Assembly: GCA_921293015.1 (NCBI GenBank)
Contig: OV121089.1
Coordinates: 42,851,220 to 42,915,219 of the forward strand
Length of the DNA stretch: 64,000 bases
Source: Phorcus lineatus
Taxonomy: Eukaryota; Mollusca; Gastropoda; Trochida; Trochidae
Direction: 5' to 3'
Under the pieces are notes generated by a model. It made no database searches. It was not told the DNA's origin and worked only from the letters and a program-made list of their open reading frames with translations. The position numbers and the translations under genes were made by a program. Positions 1-12,700 of this stretch are shown piece by piece. Position 1 is the stretch's first letter. The number at the start of each line of letters is the position of its first letter.

Positions 1-763
1 TTCAAGAAAGTAAAAACCGTGTGTATAGAGACTCCGCCCTGAGTAAATGCTACCATTGTTCTGAATCAAATGCTTCAGTTGTGCAAGCAGATGCCAAAGA
101 GTGATATCATCAGAGCATCAAGCAAAGGTTTTGGCAGTTGCCCTGGTGACTTGTATAAGTAAAAGAGTCAGATAATCAATTGCATTTTTATATAGAAAAA
201 GATCATTTTGATTGTAAAACCACCTGAAATCAAAACCTCTTCGAGTTATTTTGGTGGACCAAATTTTAAATTCCTATATATAGCAAAAGGTAGAACTACA
301 CTGATAAGTTGACTCAGGTACAAAGTTTCATAAAGATATAAACAAGTGGAATGAATTCTTTGTTTTAAATTTCGGGTATATTAATTTGAAATGTGTCAGG
401 AAACTTCAATTGATTTTGGTATTAACATATAACAACGAGAGGACCCCGCTTATCATCAGATTCACAAACGGTATAACAATGATAATTTGGTTTAGCAATA
501 ATGACATGGATAAATTGGAACATATTTTTAATGACCATAAAAAAAATTCTGTTAACTTGTGAAAATTTTGTGCCAATCTACTAGAAATGTGTCCTTTTTT
601 AAAAAATTTTTTTCAATATAAATTATTCTTTAGCCTAATGATTTTTTTTCTTGGTCAAGTGCAAGCTACAAAATCTGGAGTAACAGAGTTCAAACACAGC
701 TGACTGTGATTCTGTGTTAACTGTGGTAAAAATTATGTAAGGAACATGAGATTCTAGACCCAC
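1..763. other. NLE1 intron, left edge
   Basis: Intronic sequence downstream (minus strand) of exon 9. It is AT-rich, and no WD40-encoding exon was found on the minus strand here. Nothing else was recognised. Confidence 0.5.
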
Positions 764-3700
764 CTTTACCGCCTTGTACCTCTCTAGGGCAAGTTTGGAC
801 AGCTCTTCAGCTGAAATGTTAAAGGTAATGTGAAAGGGTGTTACATGATATGTGATAGAAACAAACGGCAATCTCACATCATATTTGGTTGAACGCCAAA
901 ACCTTCGTTGTTCTACACTTTCAAAACTCCTTGGAATTTGCATATTAACTATTTGCACTTGAAAGTACCCGCCCTTGATTTGAGTAAGAAAATTAAACTC
1001 CTACACCATTTGGACGAGCAATCTCTTCAAAAGTCGTTGGTCTGTTGTTGAGGAAATTGGCTTGAAATTACATCTTGCAGATCATAATTTTTCCCAGATA
1101 ATTAGATGGCAAGTCGTCCTTTGACCTTTCAAACAAATATTTTTTTTGTGATAAATTGATTCAACAACAAATACTAACATACTTTACTACATCATCGCAT
1201 GCAAAGACTTTGAATTGTTTGATTTATAACCAGATTCAAGGAGAATTACAGTACAAATTTTTCCTGAAAAAAGGTCCAAGGGGTGATAAAGTGTAGACCA
1301 GTAGAAGATACACTCCTGGATGATTAAACCTAGGTAAATGTTTAAACTAAAGTCTTTAAAACCACAAGTAACCTTGAACCTTGTGGTCAGGTATGTCACA
1401 ATTTGATGATTTTCTTTCATTTACCTTTTCATTTGACAAAATCACAAATGCTATTTCTTCAGCATATATAACACTGCATATGACCATAAAAAGAAAAAAA
1501 ATTCATGATAAAGTAAATATTATTTATGATTATCAGTTTTGAATTTATAAGATCTTATTCTCTTTTCTGGATTAAATACTTTATATCTAAAAATTTCAAT
1601 ATATAAATCATGGTACAGACAGAATAATCTTGTCAGTGATGATTTATATCAGGTCAAATAGTTTCAGAATTATACTTCAGAAACAAGCACTAACCCTAAG
1701 AATACAGACAAAATCAAAATAGTTGCCATGGAAACAGCAAAAAGCATAATCTAAAAAGAGCTCGAACACCGAAAAGGCACACCTGCATGATATGTACAGG
1801 TAGAATACAAAATTTGATGAAGGTCAAACAGTTTTAGAGTTATGATTGGGAAACTAAGAGAAAGCCAGCACCAACGCCAATATATAGTCAACCTAAAACA
1901 ATAGGTGTCTCAGCACTTGGGGGAAGCCATAAATATTCATAAAGCTTTTATGTTTAGGAATATGGTTAAAATACCTTCAAATGTTTAAATCTGTCTAATT
2001 CAGGCTTGTGGCCATTCAGTATTGAATGTGCAAAAATTAGAATGAGATCAAACAGTATGATATGGATAAATTGATAAATCATAATTATTTTTTGTCAACA
2101 AAAAAACTATTCTCTGCCAATTCACTGGAAACATTTCATTTTTTAAAAAAGCCTATTGGTTTTTGTTTCGCTGTTGCAATATAAATAAGAATTAGATAAC
2201 ATACAGAATTAAATACAGATATCGTTTAATTAATAGGCCCAAACTGACTTTGTATCTAAGGTTTTGGTAATAACTCACATGAACTAATTACATTTTTCCT
2301 GACAAGTGGACATGACTAGTTTCAATACACAGGTCAGCTTAACCAGCCCAATAACCTAATTTTATCAGGTTGTTGAGTAACCCTAAAATTCACTTGCCAG
2401 ATGTAGGATAATGGCATTGATAATCCCTACATTTCAATCGATAGAAGGAAATAATTCACAACAATTCAATTTCATTTGACATGTAAATTTTCTAGGGTGC
2501 AGTGTCAACAATAACCACACGATCAGTAACTAATACAAACCAAGATACATAGAACTTGTGTTAACATTAGGGGCTTTCTTTTCTTCACTGCCCAACTATA
2601 CCCTGGAATGTATTGTGGGATATCATATGTCCGGTGAAGTATCACTTACAGAAATACTCGACTGAGTAACAGAGAGTTATTAGACAACCTCAAATCACGG
2701 ACAAACTTCTACATCAAATCCTGAAACATCAGTGTCATCATTAATATGTTGAATGGAGACTTTTGCACATTTCTATTCGGTTTTGAACTCAATATCAAAC
2801 CTATTCAGCCTTAAACTTGATATCACCATTGAACAGAACTTTTGTTTAAATCATAGATTATGTTGAAAATTGTTCAAATGATAAATTAAGAGGTCACCTC
2901 ATGAAATAAATGTACAACATTTGTACAGCTTAACAAAAGACATATACATCAGTTCATAGAGAAAATTCCATATGGCCACCAAACCTTTTAAAGAAGTTTA
3001 AGCAATATAAGCATACTGATCCCCAGATGTCACCATAATCAAGACATATATAGAACGTCATTCTAGTGCATTTTTTCGTTTGTATTGAACGAGTAGATGT
3101 CACAAAGAGCAAAGAAACAACGAGTTCGCAGTAGATGTCACAAAGAGCAAAGAAACGAGTTCGCAGAACGAGTTGTTTCGTTTAATTTACTTCAAATTAA
3201 GCCAAAGAGTGTTTACGTGTTGTCTTGACCTAAAGAAATTACTCCGCCAACCCTTTCACGAAATATTACGTCATCACATTCCTCCACCTATGACGTCACA
3301 TGGCAATAGAGTGCACACGAAACTGTGATGAATATTTGAAAAAAAAACAGACGCAAGATATTTGTTCACGTTTAAAATTTCTTTTATGACTCGTGCATGT
3401 ATATCAACATTTCATTCGAATACAATGTAACCATTCATAACTTGAAGCATTCGTTGACGTTCGGCAAATTCTAAAAATAGCTGAGAAAGAGAAGTGCAAT
3501 ACGGATTGAGGAGTGCAATACGGAATTCATTGTATTTCATTACGTATTACTATCGTAAGATTACATGGGTATGTAATAAAAAGCCAATCCAAACTCAATT
3601 TTGTTTACTCCAATAGATATATTTTTATTATAAGTTCACAAATTTCAAGAAAACCTTACTTCATTCTTGAAATTATAATCATCTGTACTACTTTTTCTTA

Positions 3701-6700
3701 AATGTAAGATTACAGCATAATTTTTGTATTGTCAATCCAAATTTTCATCAACAAAAAGACAATGTAAACAATGGGACCTAACAACATCCAACTTTAGAGA
3801 TGATGTCAGTTAATTCACTATCTTGTGTGACTATCTAAGCATAGTGATGCTATAAGCATTTCTCTCGTATTGTCAACAGGTTATGCAAGGGAGACACAAG
3901 AGATAATCTCATGTGTAAACACAAAGCCAAAGTAAAATATGGGTCATGTAACTTTAGATACTCAATATCACTTGCGTGTCACTGCTAGTCCAAAACCAAT
4001 TACATATAATCATATCTATTTATACAATTGTCTGATTACCAGTTATCTAGCCTTATTTTTTATTATTCATATTTTGTAGTATTTTTTGGCATTTCTAAAG
4101 ATTTTTGTGAGATATTAGTGAGTCTAATGTAAATGTTGCCCATGACACTAGGTACAAGCTCCTTAATATATCATTTAGCTGTCAATTACAACAAATAAAT
4201 AATGAAGTAATTAGCCATACCACTTTAATCATATTGTACACCAATATCTTTTCAAGATTATCTGAATTTATTTTTATCTCATTTTTTTAATGTTTATGTT
4301 ATTTCATTTCTTTTTTAAGTATTCTGTTAAAACTATTATGAATAAACACACACAAAGATATAAGTGTAAAACACAACCAAGGTATCAAACAACAAGAACT
4401 ATTCATAAACAGTTGATTGTTCAAAAACAAAGATTGTTTATGTGTTCCATTTAACATTTTATGACAAGATAAAGATTGCACATCACATCACACATTACAA
4501 GGTGAAAAAAAATAACATCCAGTGATAAGGAGTAAACAGGTAGATAAAGAAGATATATATACATCTATATCAACCTTCTTTTCAAAAGAAAGTATAAATA
4601 ATACTGAAAACTTTCTCAAGGCATATGAAACATAAAAATATTCATCATTTATTTGATATTGACATATTTTATTGAAAACATTTTATCTAAATTATTGATT
4701 TACTGTTGATTATTTTCGTTATCAGGTGAAGCCATAGATTTAAATAAATGGTGTCAAAGCAAGCGAACCAAAATTGACCACATCGGACTTATCAATCTGA
4801 TGGAGTATTTTGTAAACACCTTGACATATTGGAGATCAGAGCTATGAATAAGTATCTCACACAGGACGGTGTTGATATCTCTATATCTAAATACAAACAG
4901 GTGAGAGAAGAGGCATAACGAGTTTACACCTGGACTAGGACAAGCATTTACCTCAAGCTTACATAATGGCTGACTGGCCTCTCTTTGTTTATACTTCAAT
5001 GTGACCCAAACAACAAAAAGAACAGATTACGTCAGTGCACCAAACTGGTTTTGTACAGAACACCTTTACCTCTGTGGAAATACAGGTGAGTTTTACCTGG
5101 GCGGTAGTTAAGGTGTTTTCAGGAGAGACTTAAACATTAACGAGGGTCAATCAAAGGTGAGATTACACAATAGCAGAGTGTAGGTAATCACTATTACCTG
5201 TTATTTTGATAGCTTCAAGTGTTCTTCACACCTACTTATTTATAACAGATTTCTGATCACTGCAATAATGTAATAAAGTTTATTGGTCTAGGGAGACCAT
5301 AAAACGGTTTATGGGTGAAGCGGAGTATGAGGCATGCGGAGATCACAGTATATATTTACATTGGATAATTGTATTCAGAGGGGTTTATTTGTTGAATTTT
5401 GATTTATCACCCAAAACTTTTGCCTTAGTAGGTATTACTCGTGTGAGATCAGGCGGCATGAGGATGTGATATTCATCTTTAAGCCTTGGAACCATCTATC
5501 ACATGATATCACATTGCTCTGACTGGTGATGTCACGATACATCATTGCAACGGTGCATTGTCATGGTTCAGTAATCATTACAATGCAATGACATCAACCG
5601 TAGGTGTTGTGTTCAGAAATGTATACTTTTCATTGATAATCAATGAAGACTGATTTTGGATTAAAAGATAAACTCTAACTCTCTATTAAATACATCATGA
5701 CTTAATCAAAACCTCAGCAAGCCTAAAAAGCATTTTTAAAAATTGTGTTATCATATTTGATTAGAAAACACTTATTGTGAGATTTTCTATCCATTGAAGG
5801 AAATATATCAAAACTGTTTTTCATATCCAGTCTGACAGGAAAGAGAAAAAACTGTTTATGAATAAACTCAGGTATGCCTTGTTTTCGCACAAGTAAGGCC
5901 CATTCTTAGTTTTTGAAATCAAATATTTTGTTAAAATGAAGTAGCCCTCACAGATGACAAAACTTTACAATATCTCTGAAAACTTATTGCTGATAGGTCA
6001 CATCTTTGATAGATACACCCCATTCTCTTCACTATTCCAATATTTAACCACATTAGTGTGTTCATGGGTTTCCTTTAATGGATTATTAGTGCATGCTTTT
6101 AATTTTCATACATTTTCACTACTAACAACTCTTTTACAGTCCTTACTAAATTACAACTTTTGAGACTTAAGTGCTCTATTATGGTATCACGGGAGGGCAT
6201 TAAAGTGATATGCTAATCAGTAGATAACATTGTTTACCACACTTGGTACTCTTTTATTTCCTTTCAATCTTTCCTTCCTAGCATTGATCATGTATTTAAA
6301 CATGTTGGTGATTATCTTTGTTATGACTCCATTAACTGGGTCACATATCACTAGGTGGAGCTGGGAGGAGATAAGGGCGAGTTATGAGATTTATACACAT
6401 ATCTAATACACTCTTGTATTCAACCTGGTTGATAGATCAGCGCAGATAGATGGGGTTGGGTAGGGTTTATTACTACTTCCAAATATCACAGTTTACACAG
6501 CAGCTTGTATAACTGCAGAGGAAAAGCCTGCACTGATGAAATGGTTGTACATTGCAATGGAACCTGTTAGCGTAAGCTGCAACACATACACAACACAGAT
6601 ACTTAATAGAAGTTAAATTGCACCCAACATCTACTATGGTTTAAACATATTTTCAATTCTCCAAAACACAGTAATTAATAACTCAGCTCATAATGTTTGG

Positions 6701-9700
6701 TTGCAAGAAACTTCTTGTTAAGGTTATCCTTAATCAGTGGCCAAAATTGTCTGTTAGCTATTGAAATGAAATCATTGAATTTGGGAACTCATAGTGGATT
6801 AGTGCTAATGGTATATGATTCAACTCTCAAACTGTTAAGAGTTTATTCAACAAGAAACTGTATCTCACTTCATTTTCAATTATGAGGCGTGGTCACTAAC
6901 CAACAAAAAATGACCTGAAGTGACCCAAGTGAATGAAAGCTTGTAATGTTATTTAGGTAGTGAGGATTACAGCTTATATAAGCCTATTGTAGGTGGTTTA
7001 ATATTGGCATTTCACAACAGCACACTGGCATGGACTGTTCTACTGTTTTCAATATAGATGTATTGGTGTGTTTCAAAATCATTGGATACCTTATCAAAAG
7101 GAGAAACAGAACAATATGATAAGATACACACTGGGAGGTTAAAGCGTCCGCTATGACTCCTTGACTCAAAAGAGTAATATCTGTGAGTACTTTCAAGAAG
7201 GAGTAACCTGAGGAATGCTTGTTACCCCACCTTCACTGCAGACTAACAGGACTTTTCATTGTTGATGTATTTCAGTGGTCATCTTCAGTAATTATTACAT
7301 CTCAACCTGGCATTTTTTTCTATGATATCTTGATTTTCTTTAATTCATTCTGCATGTAATCTTTTTATGTTCTAATTCAATTTAGGGTAATTTCAAAGAT
7401 TATATTCTTATACATTAATTCCAATATGGTAAAATAAAGTTTAACTCGGTACATTACAAATTCACTTTGTTCTACTAGTTCTTTGGTAAAATTGCTGTCA
7501 AATCTAAACTTATCTTCTGAAACTTTTGTTTCTTAGATTACTTTGTACCCGATGCAGAAATCTTGATAATCCAATATTTTTTTACGTTCACTTTCCACCT
7601 GTCAGCGGCTTAAATTATAAGAACTAAATGATTCAACTCTTCTTCTCAGTGGCATTCTTGAAGTAAAATCTTATTAAATGATTCAATTTCAAAATAACAA
7701 AAAAGGTGTTACATGAGTTTACATTCTGCTAACATTATAATGTTTGTCAGTGTCTTAAATGTTGACATTTTACCTAGAAAGACATTTTACCTGCAGAACT
7801 AATTGTGCTTTTCTTTTCCAAAGCCATACTTTGGCAGATTGACAATATGTCATTTTACTGTTCATGTCATAATTGATGTAAAAGAAAAACCAATATTTGA
7901 GCAATACCACGTAAAAGTATATATATATAATAATGAGTATTGTTCCAAGAAGCATGTCACCTGACCCAGTATAATATCTCCCTAGTAAAATCATTGAATT
8001 CAATTTGATTGACCTCATAGTCAATGACATCAGATTAAGGGACTGATTCTTAGAGGGTACCCTTCATTTCTTGACAAAAACCATTTTTATCTCATTGAGT
8101 GAGGTATAAGGTTTATATTGTTACACTGACACAACCATGTATGATAATATCAAAATTTTCATCACACAAGACAAATTAAACAGTCTGTTTTTCAAGAAAA
8201 AGATACTTTTTTCTATTTATCATATGATCAAGACAATGGCTTGTTTTTTTGTTACTGGATCAAAATTTTTGTGTAATTTTTTTCAAAATGAGCCCAATGC
8301 CTTGGTAACAAAATGACCCTTTGAAGGTGAGGTGAGTTGGTGTGTAACGCCGCTTTCAAGATTATTTCACTTATATCGCTGCTGCTTTTATTATTGCAGG
8401 GAGAAAGCCCACAACACTATTGTGGCTATGCATTGCGGTGAAACCTGCGAGCATCGCCTGGAACTAGCGAACCATGGGTGGTACTGCGCTGAATTTCAGT
8501 GTAGCATTGCACCCAAACCTGACTGCGTGTAGAACAGTTCTCTACTGCCGTTCCCGAGCCCCTGGCGGGATTCGAACCACGGACCTCCTGATCCGAAGCC
8601 GAACGCGCTAACCACTGCGCTATCCCGCCCCTTGACCCTTTGAAGATGTCATTATGTAAAAGCAATGTTTGATGACGTCAAAACATTGTTGTTATGAGCC
8701 CCCTGTTACTGATAACAAGTTCAATTTTCACTTTCACTGGTTCACATGTTTACTTACATTGAAAGATCTTGGTATTTCATCAGCAATCATATAATACGTT
8801 TGTTTTGTTGTACTGTTAAATGCCTTCTACATTGTCCAAGCTTGTAATGAGCGTTGTCCTTACCCCCTACATAAAACAATGACTCTCTCTCTCTTCCAGG
8901 TTCCTGTACCTATCTAATCTAACCCTACACAATGAAGGAGATGACAGTAGCAGAGAAAGGGGAGAGGAAACCCCGAAAGTCGAGCAAGTCAAGCCAAGTC
9001 AGTATTGAAGAAGTGGATGCTGACCAAATTGACGGGCTCAAACAAAAACTTGAAGAAAAGATTCGCCGACATCGATATCTTCAAGTCATCATATTCCTTG
9101 TACTTGTAGCGCTGGATATAAGTGACCTGGCTAGTGATTGGTTGTTTTACATAGACGTTAGCATCGCTGAGCAGGGATTGGTCTATGGTCTACCTGAAGA
9201 AGCAGCCGTGATTTCTCTGTTGGTCTTCTCCATAGTAGGATCAATAACTTTTGTGTTTGAAGCTTGCAACCTTGGCAAGGAGATATTCACAGGAGATCCT
9301 TGGTTTAATGTTGACCTGGTCACGGCTATCATCCTCTGGATCGAGGACATCCCACAGATAACCATCAACGTTGTGATTGCTTTATGTCGCGAGGACCCCA
9401 TTAGCGTGTTTCAGGTTGTAAAAGCGTGTATCATTATACTAGGAATCATCATCCGTATCATCATCTCCCTGGCCCGCTACTGCAGTAAGGCAAGCATAGC
9501 CGAGCTCAAGCAGAAGACGAAGACATCTCGGCTTCATGTCACGTACCACGTGTTTATCATGCTCGGCCTCATTCTGAATTTCATTGGGGCATGTTGTGTC
9601 TTTTTCTTCACCCAGACCCAACGAGACCTTGATGGCAAGATCATATATGAAGTTCCTGACACCATTTTTGAAGAACGTTACCATGATGATAGGTATTTCA

Positions 9701-12700
9701 AAGATGTGAGTATCTACTTCCACCATCCGTCGTTTGATGTAGTTGAGCCTCAAAACGTAACAGAGGCCAATTGGATGCGACTCATCAAGGTCAACAGTGT
9801 CCGCAATCTGCCCAACAAGATTGTTATGTTTAACTACGAGTATCAAAACACAGCAACAGACCTAAAGATGGTTCTTTACGAAAACAACAATGGTAGCTTA
9901 TGGGAAGCCATAGAATGTTATACCATGGACAAAACCACAACAAAACTAAAAATAGAATCTAACTGTAAAACATTTTTGACAGGTGATCGCCACTCCATCA
10001 TTTTCAAATTTTCATTCATCCCTCCCGACCACGTGTTCAGGAAATTGATTTTTGGAGACATCAAGTTCAACGCCAAGTACAGCAACAACAAAGGATACTG
10101 TGAGGACATTTCCGCGTCCAACATCACCAACTTAATTGAGGTAGGCCTGGAGAAGGACCTCAGCATCACGGTCCACTACTACAGGACAGACAAGGGAGAG
10201 GACAACCATATTGTGGTACCAGCAACCGGGGATCCTGTCTTCTATAGGTTGCAGGACTTCACAGACATAACTGAGGTGTGGCAGACAGGCTGGCTCTACT
10301 GTGAGACGAAGGGAAGTCTGGCTCCCCATGTGGACAGGAGTATTCAACCACCCTGTGAAGTGATCTAAATTGTGGCAACCTTTAGCCAAGTCTCTATTGT
10401 TTGAAAGCTGTTGAAAAGCTTCCATCATGACAGAATAACATGATAATAGACCTATGACAGTTATGACAAAATTTAAGAGAGTATTTATTTCTCTTAAACA
10501 AGCCGTTGGACTGTAAAAACGTTTGTCCTAGTTTGACGGCTACAACATTTTAGCCGATGTGGCAAAAAGTAACAAGGGCTTCTTCAGAATTTGAAAGCAG
10601 GACAACGATAGGTAATATTATAACTTCACGTGGACACAGATCACTACAGGATTCAATCAGTTCAGAGATGACTGACAGTTAAGATCAGAATCGAAGACCA
10701 TGGAGCATATTACTTGATTTAAATGAGATTGAGTGCATGAAAAATAAATCGATTGCAAAGTCCTTTTGGTGGATTACAATTTGTGGTGAAAATTTGGTAA
10801 AGAGTTTGCAGTAAGTGTACAAAACTCAAATACATCTTGGGCTAGATGTAAGTAAGATGAACAGGATTTTAAATTACATTTCAGTATTTACATGAGTGGT
10901 TGAGTTAGTACTTAAGAGTATTCAGTTAAATGTATCAACCCTGATAGCATTTTAATAAATCATACATTGATAAAACATTGTAGATTTATAACAGCCATGT
11001 TTGGGACTACATATATTCTCATTTAGATGTAGATTGTTCCTTATTCATAACATGTATTCAAAATTATTGAAAATTTATGTTGCTGGTTTGTATTTCATTG
11101 CATTGTACTGTTTGTATTGTATCTTATAATAATGTATTGTACAAATTTAGTATATCTCATTTCTCTGGCAACTATTTCCATGTTCATACAGATGATTGTT
11201 AGAAACTTGAGCACAGTCTCTAGAAAAAATTCTGTTACTGAAATTAAATTCAATAAGTTCATAAACATGCTATTCATCACCAAATGATGTATAATTTCAG
11301 GTTAACTTAAATCTGAAAGGTCTTGAGGATGTAAAAGACCCAATCAACACCTGATAGCTAAATGAGACCACAGGTTTGACTTTATCTTATAAGCTTCACA
11401 CTTTAAAAAAAAAATAGATCCAGGAACACTTGAACTTTTTACTTTGACTTCAAAGAGAAAGAGTGCTCATTTCACTTGGCCATGTAACCTGGAACATGCA
11501 CACAAAAGAGAACAAAAAACTGTAGATCATCAACACCAATGAATCGCTATTAGTCTTAGTTAAAGAGCCACTCCGTGAGTTGCTGGAGTCATATATGCCA
11601 AACTTAATCAATGATGTCATTTGATCGCGAAGTATCGACTGTTGCCAAAAAGACATATTTTAAAGCTTATTGTTTTTTTACAGTGACAATATGAAAGTAG
11701 AACATCGCAATTATGACCGAAAACCGGACAGTGGCGCGCGTCGAACAGTCAAACATAATTTTGGAGACTTATCTATAACAGACAGGAGGGCAGTTAGGAG
11801 TTGATTGTGTTTGTTAGGTTATATAACTAATATCCATGTATATTGGACGTGATATCTACACCTCTGTGCATCTATAAGGCTGTTTTTATATTTTCATGGA
11901 AAACCAGTATTTGTCATATATATATGTCTTTTGGACATGAACAGTTAAGATGTTTTGATTTTATATCACCACATATTTAGGTTTGTATCAAAGGTAAATA
12001 ATATGTTATGAAAATCATGGAGTGGCTCTTTAAGACCATATCTAATAAGTAGATAATATTTAGGCAGAACAGGGTGTGTTATCAGAAAAACGCTTTGGTG
12101 GCGGTGACTAAATTGCATTTATCTTATTCTTTGAATATACAAAGGTAAAAGTGGTGACATGCACATGAAAAGTATTTTGTTTTTGATGAATGATTGTTTC
12201 TAATAATTCTATGAGTGTTTGTTTTGATACAAAGTACTTTTACTTTTGTAAAAACCATTCATGTGAATTTTCAAATGAAGAACTTTATTGCACTGAAATT
12301 AAAATGATGATATTTGAAACAAATGTGTTTTGTTTATCATTGTCATCATTACTGACCATAACCAAACTTACAGTATTTAAGTTAATCTTGTTTAAACATA
12401 AGTTTGGTTTAAGAAAATAAAGCAATACATCTTTGTTTAAGAATTCAATGATGAAAGATCCTAGCTTGAATCTGTTCATAAGTTGCTAATGAAAAGCACT
12501 TTAACAACATCTATCGGTAATCTACCTGCAACCATATGAATTCTCCAATGTAATAACATTCTCCCTACAGAGATTTCATTTTTCCCAGGTAGTCTGTTAC
12601 AAGTGTGCCATACTACTCTGTTCTTTTAAATTCTGATAGCAGTGAAATTTGAAAAAAAATTTTTATAGAATCAAATTTCAATTTTAATTTCTGACAGATT

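Noticed and set aside
3241..3310. Independent promoter with CRE sites inside the NLE1 intron
   Set aside because: Only the motif TGACGTCA is visible; no downstream exon or transcript support.
8560..8632. Functional tRNA-Arg gene
   Set aside because: The anticodon stem is mispaired and the sequence sits at the end of a 306-bp element with target duplications, so it is a SINE head.
8426..8665. 79-codon ORF with [20 protein letters not shown]
   Set aside because: This is the well-known false translation of a tRNA-derived SINE head.
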